Shown one piece after another: positions 1 through 8,314 of a stretch of 33,864 nt of DNA. The DNA lies in the NCBI GenBank assembly GCA_945949405.1, contig CAMFEP010000006.1, positions 1-33,864 of the forward strand. The letters are read 5' to 3'. A program made the position numbers and the translations under genes. The DNA comes from Kiritimatiellales bacterium (lineage in GTDB: Bacteria; Verrucomicrobiota; Kiritimatiellia; UBA8416; JAIOPI01). How positions within the stretch are numbered: position 1 is the stretch's first letter; each line of letters starts with the position of its first letter. Below the pieces are notes generated by a model that saw only the letters and a program-made list of their open reading frames with translations, was not told the DNA's origin and did not search any database.

Positions 1-564
1 CTGCGCGTGGCGTGCGGTGACATCGCGCGGCGCACGGGTGGGATCCTGCGTGGCGTAGACGCGGATGCCGTTCTCGCGACGCACCACGCGCAGCAGGCCG
101 CGATAGTGCATGCCGGCGAGTAGTTGTGTAGTGGCGTTCGATGAGCCTCCCCAATAATTTGTGGCCTTGCCGTGCGCGAAGCGGGCGTCGATCTCGCGGG
201 GATGTGCCGTGCCGCGTTCGCGGATGAACGCGAGCAGGGCTTGCGCGCGCCGTTTCGTGGCGGCGTCCCACAGACGTTGGGCCACGCGCGGATGCATCCG
301 CAGATAATCGGCGCGGAGCAGGAAGCCGTAATTGACGAAATGCCCCTCCTCGAGGGCGAGCGTTGGGTAACGGCGTTCGAGATCGCCGGCACGGTAGTTT
401 TTCACACGGTGCCGCAAGGTGAGGTCCTGCGCGCGGGCCGGGGCGCGGATCGGATCGGCCTGGATGAAACCGAGCTTCCCGATGGCGCGCATCAGGGTGG
501 TGGGCGGAAACAGGCTGCGCGCGATGGCGTAACGGCGCAGGTGGTCGGGGGTGATGGCAGGCAT
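1..564 (-). CDS. Winged-helix DNA-binding protein, YcaQ/AlkZ-like (HTH_42) family; 3' end truncated by window edge
   Basis: Not in ORF track (no stop inside window). Manual translation from ATG at 564(-): MPAITPDHLRRYAIARSLFPPTTLMRAIGKLGFIQADPIRAPARAQDLTLRHRVKNYRAGDLERRYPTLALEEGHFVNYGFLLRADYLRMHPRVAQRLWD..., open to position 1; motif LGFIQADPIRAPARAQDLTLRHRV. Confidence 0.85.
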   Translation of the reverse strand, partial: MPAITPDHLRRYAIARSLFPPTTLMRAIGKLGFIQADPIRAPARAQDLTLRHRVKNYRAGDLERRYPTLALEEGHFVNYGFLLRADYLRMHPRVAQRLWDAATKRRAQALLAFIRERGTAHPREIDARFAHGKATNYWGGSSNATTQLLAGMHYRGLLRVVRRENGIRVYATQDPTRAPRDVTARHAQ

Positions 565-722
565 CCCGCGAATGTCTAACAAGTGAAAAGCGCAGGGGAC
601 AGGCAATTTTTGGAGGATTTTCCGGAAAGGCGGCAGATGCGCCTCTATATGGATTTATCGGGCCCCATTGTAACTGGCGACAAAAGAGAAAAAGATCGCA
701 TGGGAAAGGCGGGTTTGTCACG

Positions 723-1307
723 ATGCGTCCCATGACGCAGGAAAATAGTGCGTTGGTGCGGGGGGATTGCTGCCCGAGTTGCGAGCGATTCATTGGGCCG
801 GCGGATCGGTGTCCCTATTGCGGCGAAGATTCGGCGCGTTCGCCGGCGCTGCGGCGGCTGCGGTTGGCGGCGTTTCTGCTGGCCTTCCTGGGCCTCGGCG
901 GTCTGTACCTGATGGTGACGCACCGCGAACTGCCGGTGGTGAGCGTGGACAGCATCACGCCCATGATGAATTTTGCCTATGTGCGCGTTGTCGGGCGCGT
1001 GGTGCGTGAACCCCGGGTGCTGACGCGCGAGGATGGGCGGGTGGATTATTGCTCCTTTTTGATCGATGACGGCACGGGTGCGTTGCGCGTGCAGGCCCAT
1101 CGCCGGGCGGCGCAACGGCTGGCGGAGGAGAATCGGTTGCCCGGCGAGGGGATGCTGGTGGACGTGGCGGGGAGTTTGAGCGTGGCGGCGGAAGACGTGC
1201 CGAAGTTGCGGGTGCAGGTGGTCGAGCAGTTGCGGATACTGACCGCAACGGGCCCCAAGAAAGGGAAAATTCGAAGCCCGAAATCCGAAGCAAATCCGAA
1301 ATCATAA
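723..1307 (+). CDS. Zinc-ribbon / single-TM / OB-fold-like hypothetical protein
   Basis: ORF 194 aa: CPSC...CPYC ribbon, hydrophobic TM LAAFLLAFLGLGGLYLMV, then OB-like region; C-terminal tail IRSPKSEANPKS is encoded by an intergenic-type repeat. Confidence 0.65.
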   Translation: MRPMTQENSALVRGDCCPSCERFIGPADRCPYCGEDSARSPALRRLRLAAFLLAFLGLGGLYLMVTHRELPVVSVDSITPMMNFAYVRVVGRVVREPRVLTREDGRVDYCSFLIDDGTGALRVQAHRRAAQRLAEENRLPGEGMLVDVAGSLSVAAEDVPKLRVQVVEQLRILTATGPKKGKIRSPKSEANPKS

Positions 1308-1353
1308 CAGGAAAATAGAGCGGGCCCTGCAGTAGGCGTTTCGCTTCGCTTTA

Positions 1354-1411
1354 GGGCGGGCATGTCCTCTGGACCCGTTGGGTCCAACGGACCCAGAGGG
1401 GAAGCCCGCCC
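1354..1411. repeat. 58-nt three-tier perfect palindrome / hairpin
   Basis: GGGCGGGC-atgt-CCTCTGG-ac-CCGTTGG-gt-CCAACGG-ac-CCAGAGG-ggaa-GCCCGCCC: 22 bp paired, symmetric internal loops. Confidence 0.9.
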
Positions 1412-1499
1412 CCACGATCTACGGTTGTGCCCACTCCCATAACAGACCCACAACTCGGTTTGTCTTCTTGCCGCTGCGGGTTTTTCATCTGGAGGAAAA

Positions 1500-2825
1500 A
1501 TGTTGTTGGTGGCGTTATCCGCGACATTGGGGGCCGCGCTGGCGGCGGTGCTGGCCTGCATTCCCGGGTTGCATATTTATAATGTCATGGCCTTCATCGT
1601 GCTGGCGGCGCACGCCCAGGCGGCGGCCGGCGCGCCGTTTCCGATCGAAGTCTTGATGCCGCTGATGATCGGCATGACGGTGGGCTGGTCCCTGGGGGGG
1701 ACGATTCCCTCGATATTACTGGCGGCGCCGGATGAGAGCGCGTTGTATACCGTGCTGCCGGGCCAGAAATTTTTGATGGCCGGGCGCGGGCGCGAGGCGG
1801 TCATGCTCACCAGCGCCGGAGGGCTGGTGGCCCTTTTTATCCTGATGCTCGTGTTCGCGCCGCTGGCGCCGCGCCTTGTACCCTTTGCGGAAACCGTGAT
1901 GCGACCGCATGTCCACTGGGTGGTCTGGGCCGTGATTTGTTTCATGCTGATGTCCGAATGGCCCAAGGGCGGGCGGTTAAGTCTGGGTGGTTGGGGCACG
2001 TTTTTGGATGGATGGAAAACCACGGGTTCCGGCCTGCTCACGTTCCTGCTTTCGGGTTTGTTGGGCTTCGTCCTGGTGTATCGCTCACCCGTGGCGCCCG
2101 AGTATGCGTTCCAAAACCTGATGCCCGCCTTCGTGGGGCTGTTCACGCTGCCGTGGTTGCTGTTGAATCTCGTGAGTGCGGTGGAGATTCCCGCGCAGCA
2201 GGAAGGCGAAAAATTTGGGGCGGGATGGCGGGAGGTGCTGCAGGGCGGATACGCGGGGACGGTTGGCGGCGGGTTTGCAGCGTTTATTCCGGTGGTCACA
2301 GGCGGCATTGGCGGAATGCTGGCCGGGCATGCCACGGCGTTGCGGGATGATCGCGTATTCCTGGTATCGCAGGGCGCCTCGCGCCTGACCTACTTCGTTG
2401 GCGGGCTGTTGTTGTTTTTTATTCCCGGCATTGGGTTGACCCGCGGTGGCGCAGCCTGGATGTTGAGCGGGCTCTGCAGTCCGCATGGATATTATGAATA
2501 CTTCATGGCGTTCGCGGCCGTCGGCCTCGCCGGCGGCACGGCGTTTTTGATGTTGGGGCCGCTCACGCGTGGCACGCTGTGGTTGATGCAGCGCTGCGGC
2601 TACCGGCCCATTTCCGCGGTGACGCTCGGCGTGTGCGTCGCGCTGGTGCTGTATATGACCGGATTCATGGGCTTGATTGTGCTGGCTGTGGCCACCGGTA
2701 TTGGGCTCTTGCCGGTGTTGCTGGGCTCACGTCGCATGAATTGCCTGGGCGTAATTTTGCTGCCGATGGCCTGCAACATGAGCGGGAGTGGACCGGCGGT
2801 GGCGAAGTGGTTGGGGTTGTTGTAG
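1500..2825 (+). CDS. TctA-family (tripartite tricarboxylate transporter-type) permease
   Basis: 441 aa polytopic ORF: PGLHIYNVMAFI, GMTVGWSLGGTIPSILLAAPDESALYTVLPGQKFLMAGRGREAV; GGAGG Shine-Dalgarno just upstream. Confidence 0.75.
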   Translation: MLLVALSATLGAALAAVLACIPGLHIYNVMAFIVLAAHAQAAAGAPFPIEVLMPLMIGMTVGWSLGGTIPSILLAAPDESALYTVLPGQKFLMAGRGREAVMLTSAGGLVALFILMLVFAPLAPRLVPFAETVMRPHVHWVVWAVICFMLMSEWPKGGRLSLGGWGTFLDGWKTTGSGLLTFLLSGLLGFVLVYRSPVAPEYAFQNLMPAFVGLFTLPWLLLNLVSAVEIPAQQEGEKFGAGWREVLQGGYAGTVGGGFAAFIPVVTGGIGGMLAGHATALRDDRVFLVSQGASRLTYFVGGLLLFFIPGIGLTRGGAAWMLSGLCSPHGYYEYFMAFAAVGLAGGTAFLMLGPLTRGTLWLMQRCGYRPISAVTLGVCVALVLYMTGFMGLIVLAVATGIGLLPVLLGSRRMNCLGVILLPMACNMSGSGPAVAKWLGLL

Positions 2826-2853
2826 GAGTGACGGAATATCAAAATGTTTCTGC

Positions 2854-2915
2854 TGTAGCCGCCCCGCTCTGTCGGGGCGCTTGCGCGGACGCGGCGACAG
2901 AGCGCCGGGGCTACA
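2854..2915. repeat. Intergenic palindromic element
   Basis: TGTAGCCGCCCCGCTCTGTC ... GACAGAGCGCCGGGGCTACA imperfect inverted repeat. Confidence 0.75.
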
Positions 2916-2942
2916 AGTGAGGCAAGGGATCGTGTTTGTTTT

Positions 2943-3926
2943 ATGAAGGGTATTTCTCATTTTGCGATTGGTCTGGCCGCGGCGTCCTGTTTCCCGGCGG
3001 CGGTGCGCGCTGGCGCGGAGGGGAATCCGCTCTATTTCATTCTGGCCGGCATTTTTGGCCTGCTGCCCGACACGCTGGATTTCAAATTCATCCGGTTTTT
3101 ATATAAATCGGAGCTCGGCGTGATTCCGGATCCACTGCGGCCGGATGCACAGCCGATTGCGGATGCGGTGGCGCTGGCGGTGGCGCGCGCCCACGCAGAA
3201 AATCGCAATGTGAATGTGAAGCTGAACACAATCAAGCTGGCGGCGGATCGCTGGCAGCGATACCAGGTGCGCTTTGATGTGCCGGGGCGGCGGGTGTGCG
3301 TGTCGTACGGCCTGGTGGTGGATACAGGGGGAAACCCGATACGGGGCGCGGTGGCGCCTGTTGTCGCTGAAGCTTGCGTGCCGCTGCCCTGCGGCATCGA
3401 AATTGAATATCTGGCCACGACGGATGTGGATATTTTTGATGGCCCGGTCTATCGCATGGAGCCGACGAGGGATGGACGCGTGCGGCCGGTGTTCATTCCC
3501 TGGCATCGCAACTGGACGCACAGTTTCGTGACTGCCTTCATCTTTGGATTGGCTGGCGCCGCGATCTGGGACGCAGCGGCGGGCGGGGTAATTTTTGCGG
3601 CGTTCGCCGCGCATGCGCTGGCGGATCAACTGGGCTATCTGGGCAGCAATTTGTTCGCTCCATTTTCACGCCGCCGCACGCCCGGATTGAAACTGATGCA
3701 CGCCACCTGGGCGCTGCCGAACTTCGCGGCGGTGTGGCTGTCGGGCCTGTTGATTTTCTGGAATCTGGCGCGCGATACGACGGGCGGAATCAGCGGCATG
3801 AATCCGCTGCGCTATGTATTCTTTGCGGGGGCGCTGCCTCTTTTGGCTTTTGCGTTGATGGTAAAAGAGGAGCCCCTGGAAGGGCCCGGTCAGGGTCAGA
3901 GTGCAAGCCAGGCGCGTGAATCGTAG
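2943..3926 (+). CDS. Membrane metal-dependent hydrolase-like protein (YdjM/DUF457-like) with internal insertion
   Basis: MKGISHFAIGLAAAS...GIFGLLPDTLDF and HRNWTHSF motifs; several TM segments. Confidence 0.6.
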   Translation: MKGISHFAIGLAAASCFPAAVRAGAEGNPLYFILAGIFGLLPDTLDFKFIRFLYKSELGVIPDPLRPDAQPIADAVALAVARAHAENRNVNVKLNTIKLAADRWQRYQVRFDVPGRRVCVSYGLVVDTGGNPIRGAVAPVVAEACVPLPCGIEIEYLATTDVDIFDGPVYRMEPTRDGRVRPVFIPWHRNWTHSFVTAFIFGLAGAAIWDAAAGGVIFAAFAAHALADQLGYLGSNLFAPFSRRRTPGLKLMHATWALPNFAAVWLSGLLIFWNLARDTTGGISGMNPLRYVFFAGALPLLAFALMVKEEPLEGPGQGQSASQARES

Positions 3927-3996
3927 GCACACCAGGGGAGGGCAGAGGGTCCGGACCACCGGGATGTTGCAGGCAGTAACGTTGGGCCGGTTCGCA

Positions 3997-4016
3997 GGGC
4001 GGCCAGGCGGCCGCCC
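3997..4016. terminator. GC-rich hairpin between convergent genes
   Basis: GGGCGGCC-aggc-GGCCGCCC perfect 8-bp stem; no strong T tract. Confidence 0.4.
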
Positions 4017-4057
4017 CTCCCGGTCGGTGTCAGTTCCTGTACGGACCGCTTTTGGGG

Positions 4058-4687
4058 TTACTCGCCAACGGCTTTGAGCCAGGATTCGGCGATCAGGGCG
4101 TGGCCGGCGGGGGTGGGGTGGACGCCGTCGGCGGCCCAGTAGGCGGGAGCGGTTTTGCGTGCATGCTCGGCGAAGATTTTATCGAGGGGCACGAGCAGCG
4201 CGTTGAATTCTTTGGCGAGCTTGTGCACCACCGCGATGCGCGGATCCAGATCTTCCCGCCATGTACGCCGGTCCTCGGGGACCGGAAGCACGAAAGGTTC
4301 CAGGAGAATCAACCGCGCGCCCAGCGAGTCGCGCACTTGCGTGAGGATGCGGCGGTAATCGGTCTCGTAGGATTCCGTGCTGGTGGGGTCGGCGCTGTCA
4401 TAGCGGCGCCAGGTGTCGTTGATGCCGATCATGATCGACACCCAGGTGGGGCGCAGGTCAAGGCAATCGGTTTGCCAGCGCGCGGCGAGGGCTTTGACGC
4501 GATCGCCACCGACGCCGCGGTTCCAAAATGTGAAAGCTCGATCCGGGTGCCGCAGCCCCAGGTTGGCGGCGGCCAGAAGCGCATAGCCACCACCCAGGCT
4601 TCCCGGCACCGCACGATTGCGTCCGGCGTCGGTGATGCTATCCCCCTGAAACAGGATTTTCGCGTTCGGTTCCAGTTGCAGGCTCAT
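4058..4687 (-). CDS. SGNH/GDSL-family hydrolase
   Basis: FQGDSITDAGR, GVGGDRV, GINDTWRR, DGVHPTPAGH blocks. Confidence 0.9.
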   Translation of the reverse strand: MSLQLEPNAKILFQGDSITDAGRNRAVPGSLGGGYALLAAANLGLRHPDRAFTFWNRGVGGDRVKALAARWQTDCLDLRPTWVSIMIGINDTWRRYDSADPTSTESYETDYRRILTQVRDSLGARLILLEPFVLPVPEDRRTWREDLDPRIAVVHKLAKEFNALLVPLDKIFAEHARKTAPAYWAADGVHPTPAGHALIAESWLKAVGE

Positions 4688-4758
4688 GCGTCAATTCCTC
4701 TTCACGATGTTGCGGTCATGCGATAGCATCAGGGCAATCCCAACGGCGGAGTATCACC

Positions 4759-5310
4759 ATGAAACGTTCAGAAATCAATGCCGTCATTCGCGAAGCCACC
4801 GCGGCCTTTATCCGCCACGGCTGGGCGTTGCCTCCAAACCCGCGCTGGGACGTCACCGACTTCGGGCTTGGCGAGTTCGCGCGCCATGGGCTGGTGCTGG
4901 TGAATCTCGCGGAGCAGCCCGAGTATTGCGAAAAGCTGATGTTTGCGCGGCGACGGCAAATCACGCCGCTCCACCACCACGCTTCCAAAAAGGAGGACAT
5001 CATCTGTCGCTGGGGCGCGCTGGTGCTCGAGTTGCCGTCGTCCTTACCGACGGTCCGCCTGCAGGTGAACGGCGAAGCGCGGGACATTTCCACCGCCGAA
5101 CCGTTCATGTTGCGTGCGGGTGAGCGCATCACGCTGATTCCGGGCGTGAAACATGCTTTCTGGCCGGACGGCGACTATGCGGTCATTGGCGAGGTCTCCA
5201 CGGCCAACGACGATCTCCACGATAATTTTTTTGAAAACCGAAAAGTCGGACGCTTCAGCCGGATCGAGGAAGACGAGTCGGCGGTTGTAAAGTTGGTGAG
5301 CGACGCATGA
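4759..5310 (+). CDS. D-lyxose isomerase family (cupin) sugar isomerase
   Basis: KRSEINAVIREA..., TPLHHHASKKEDIICRWG, AFWPDGDYAVIGEVSTANDDLHDN. Confidence 0.85.
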   Translation: MKRSEINAVIREATAAFIRHGWALPPNPRWDVTDFGLGEFARHGLVLVNLAEQPEYCEKLMFARRRQITPLHHHASKKEDIICRWGALVLELPSSLPTVRLQVNGEARDISTAEPFMLRAGERITLIPGVKHAFWPDGDYAVIGEVSTANDDLHDNFFENRKVGRFSRIEEDESAVVKLVSDA

Positions 5311-6350
5311 CGGTGCCGGAATCAGCGCGCCGTGGCATCGCCTCCGGCGGCAACTGGATTGTGGATCGCGTCAAGACGCTGGATCACCTGCCCGCGCGCG
5401 GCATGCTGGCGAATATTCTGGGGGAAGTGCACAGCACCGGGGGTGCGCCCGCGAATGTTCTCGCCGATTTGGCGCGGTTGCGCGCGCCTTTTCCTCTCGC
5501 CGGCCATGGCGTGATTGGGCGCGATGCCGACGGCCAGTTCATTCTCGACCAGTTTCGCGGGCTGGGGGTGGACATGACCGGCCTGGTGCGCACGGCAGAC
5601 GCGCCCACGTCGTACACCGACGTTATGAGCGAGAAAGGCTCGGGGGAGCGCGCATTTTTTCACCATCGCGGGGCGAACGCGCTCTTCGGGCCGGAGCATG
5701 TACCGGTGTCGGCGCTGCGCTGCAGGATTTTTCACCTCGGTTACCTGCTGTTGCTGGATCGCATGGATGCGGCCGATCCCGAGCACGGCATCGTGGCGGC
5801 GGGGCTTTTGAAGGCCTTGCGCGCGCAGGGTATTCGCACCAGCGTGGATGTCGTCAGTGAGGATAGCGATCGCTTCGCGGCGGTGGTGCCGCCGGCGCTC
5901 AAACATGTGGATTATCTGATTCTCAACGAAATCGAAGCGGGCCGGAGCGTGGGCCAGAACACGCGCCGGGCGGACGGCAGCCTGGATGCGGAGGGTCTTG
6001 TGTCCACCGCGCGGGCGCTGATGAAGTGCGGCGACATGCTGTTGGTGGCCATTCACATGCCCGAGGGCGCCTATCTGGAAACGCGCGCTGGCCGGCGCTA
6101 CGCTGTGGGTTCGTTGGAGCTTCCATCCGGATTTATCAAGGGAACGGTCGGCGCCGGCGACGCGTTTTGCGCGGGATTGTTGTACGGGTTGCACGAGGCC
6201 ATGGATTACAATTCGGCCTTGCGGTTGGGTTGCTGTTGCGCCGCTGCGTCGCTTTCCATGCCGGGCGCGACGGAAGGCGTGCGGCCGTTGAATGACGTAC
6301 TTGTGCTCGGATCACAATTCCCGGCACGCCCACCGCCGATAAAGGTATGA
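5307..6350 (+). CDS. PfkB-family carbohydrate kinase
   Basis: Start overlaps upstream stop by 4 nt (ATGA); GTVGAGDAFCAGLLYGL PfkB C-terminal signature. Confidence 0.9.
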   Translation: MTVPESARRGIASGGNWIVDRVKTLDHLPARGMLANILGEVHSTGGAPANVLADLARLRAPFPLAGHGVIGRDADGQFILDQFRGLGVDMTGLVRTADAPTSYTDVMSEKGSGERAFFHHRGANALFGPEHVPVSALRCRIFHLGYLLLLDRMDAADPEHGIVAAGLLKALRAQGIRTSVDVVSEDSDRFAAVVPPALKHVDYLILNEIEAGRSVGQNTRRADGSLDAEGLVSTARALMKCGDMLLVAIHMPEGAYLETRAGRRYAVGSLELPSGFIKGTVGAGDAFCAGLLYGLHEAMDYNSALRLGCCCAAASLSMPGATEGVRPLNDVLVLGSQFPARPPPIKV

Positions 6351-6357
6351 TGTGAAG

Positions 6358-7032
6358 ATGCACAAAGAAATGAAGTCCACGTTTCAAATTGCAGCGATGC
6401 TTGTGCCGATAATATTGGCCGCCGGGTGCGCGGTGCCGCAAGCCGCGCAGACAAAAGCATCCCGCCCGCCGTTAATCGATGTGGAGGTGTCGATCGTGCG
6501 CATCACGACGCCCACCACGGCGGCGGGGGAACAGGCTGGCCCTGCGGCGGTGGCGGGGTGGGTGCGCGAAGGGAAGGGGGCGATTGTGCATGCATTCAGC
6601 CTCGTCGCGGAATCCGGCGTGGAGGCGCACGCGGAGGACGTGACGCTGGTGTCCTATCCCGCGCTCTTCAGCGTGCCGCGCCCAGACGGAAGCACCGCCG
6701 ACCGCGCACCGCCGGAAACGGCCTTCCGGCAGATCGGCGTCGATATTAGTGCGCTTTCCACGCTGGAGCCGGGAGACAAACACGTCAGCGTTTGTCTGGC
6801 CGCTAATCTCGTGGGCATCGAGGACTGGCGGACGAACCGGGTCACACTCGTGTCGAGCAGCAACACCGTCGAGTTGGTGGCGCGTCAGCCGATTTTTCAC
6901 AAGCTGTCGCTGGATACCTGTGTGCGCGTTCCCTTTGGGGCGACGGTCATCGCGGGTGGACCGCTGCAAGAAAGCAAATCCGGTGGCGCGATCTACATGC
7001 TGATTTCCGCGCAGCCCACGAAACTCCCATAA
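6358..7032 (+). CDS. Predicted lipoprotein, unknown function
   Basis: Signal/lipobox MKSTFQIAAMLVPIILAAGCAVPQ; start among GTG 6352, ATG 6358, ATG 6370 unresolved. Confidence 0.65.
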   Translation: MHKEMKSTFQIAAMLVPIILAAGCAVPQAAQTKASRPPLIDVEVSIVRITTPTTAAGEQAGPAAVAGWVREGKGAIVHAFSLVAESGVEAHAEDVTLVSYPALFSVPRPDGSTADRAPPETAFRQIGVDISALSTLEPGDKHVSVCLAANLVGIEDWRTNRVTLVSSSNTVELVARQPIFHKLSLDTCVRVPFGATVIAGGPLQESKSGGAIYMLISAQPTKLP

Positions 7033-7051
7033 CAATTTGTGGTTAGTCATT

Positions 7052-7080
7052 GCCCGTGCGCGGAGCGCCCGGGCCACCTC
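7052..7080 (+). repeat. Dispersed GC-rich intergenic element, copy A
   Basis: gcccgTgcgcggagcgcccgggccacctc; 28/29 identical to 16560-16588. Confidence 0.85.
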
Positions 7081-7096
7081 AAGCAACAGAGAAATC

Positions 7097-8314
7097 ATGT
7101 CCGCGACCCGGTCCACATTCGTCGGCTTTGGTTTTGGCCCCATTCAGGCGGGGCTGTTTATTTATGAGGCTTTCCGCGCGGGCAAATTTTCGCGGCTGGT
7201 CGTGGCGGAGGTGGTCCCTGAAACCGTCGCGACCTTGCGGGCGGCGGGCGGGGCCTACACCGTCAATGTTGCCACCGCGAGCGGGATTGCGGCGCATGAA
7301 GTCCGTGGCGTGGAAATTTTGAACCCGCGCGATCCGGTGGACCGCGCGGCGCTGGTTGAGGCGCTGGCGGAAGCCCAGGAAATTGCCACGGCGTTGCCCA
7401 GCGTTGCGCTGTTTGCCGGAGAGGCTCCCGATGCGGTGGCGCGTGTGCTGGCGGACGGGTTGCGCCGCAAGCGGGAGCGTGGTGGACCGCGTGCGGTTGT
7501 GTATACGGGGGAAAACCACAACCATGCGGCCGAGTTGTTGACGGAGGCCTTGCGCGCGCAGCAAGCCCCGCTGGATTCCGTGGCCTGCCTCAATACGGTC
7601 ATTGGCAAAATGAGCGGGGTCGTGACGGGTTTCGACGCCATGCGCGCACAGGGGGCGACGCCAATGACGCCGTCCGCGTCGCGGGCGTTTCTGGTGGAAG
7701 CCTTCAACCGCATTTTAATTACGCGGGTACCGTGGCCTGAATTTCAACGGGGCCTGCACATGTTCGAGGAGAAGGACGACCTGCTGCCGTTCGAGGAGGC
7801 AAAATTATATGGTCACAACGCCATTCACGCGCTGTTGGGATACCGGCTGTTGCGGCGGGGGGCGATGTATCTGTCGGATGCGGCCGCCGATCCTGAATTG
7901 ATGCAGCAGGCCCGCGCGGCATTGCTGGAGGAATCCGGCGCGGCGTTGTGTCGCAAATATGCCGGCGTTGATGCGTTGTTCACCCTGGACGGGTATCGCG
8001 CCCACGCCGAGGATCTGCTGGTGCGCATGATCAATCCATATTTGCACGATGCGGTGGAGCGCGTCACCCGCGATCCGCGGCGCAAGCTGGGGTGGAACGA
8101 TCGACTTGTGGGCACCATGCGGCTCGTGCTCAGGCAGGGCATCGCGCCGCGCCGCTTTGCGCAGGCCGCGCGCGCGGCGGCGGCGGAGTTGAGGGCCGGG
8201 GATGCGCGGTTGTTGGCCGCATGTCTGCGGGCGGCGTGGGCGGAGGAGCATCCCGCGGCGGAGGAGCAGGAACTGGTTTTAAAATGGATTGAGGAGGCGG
8301 TCGATGAAGATTAG
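7097..8314 (+). CDS. Mannitol-1-phosphate 5-dehydrogenase-like (mannitol dehydrogenase superfamily)
   Basis: FVGFGFGPIQAGLF nucleotide-binding start; TGENHNHAAELL, EAFNRILI, EEAKLYGHNAIHALLGY. ORF-track start 7037 runs through a dispersed repeat; ATG 7097 preferred. Confidence 0.75.
   Translation: MSATRSTFVGFGFGPIQAGLFIYEAFRAGKFSRLVVAEVVPETVATLRAAGGAYTVNVATASGIAAHEVRGVEILNPRDPVDRAALVEALAEAQEIATALPSVALFAGEAPDAVARVLADGLRRKRERGGPRAVVYTGENHNHAAELLTEALRAQQAPLDSVACLNTVIGKMSGVVTGFDAMRAQGATPMTPSASRAFLVEAFNRILITRVPWPEFQRGLHMFEEKDDLLPFEEAKLYGHNAIHALLGYRLLRRGAMYLSDAAADPELMQQARAALLEESGAALCRKYAGVDALFTLDGYRAHAEDLLVRMINPYLHDAVERVTRDPRRKLGWNDRLVGTMRLVLRQGIAPRRFAQAARAAAAELRAGDARLLAACLRAAWAEEHPAAEEQELVLKWIEEAVDED

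Noticed and set aside
172-579. 135-aa plus-strand ORF
   Set aside because: Complement of the YcaQ-like gene, whose minus-strand translation has clear family motifs.
7037-7096. Upstream start for the mannitol-P dehydrogenase-like gene
   Set aside because: The extra 20 residues come from the dispersed repeat; homology-like sequence starts at ATG 7097.
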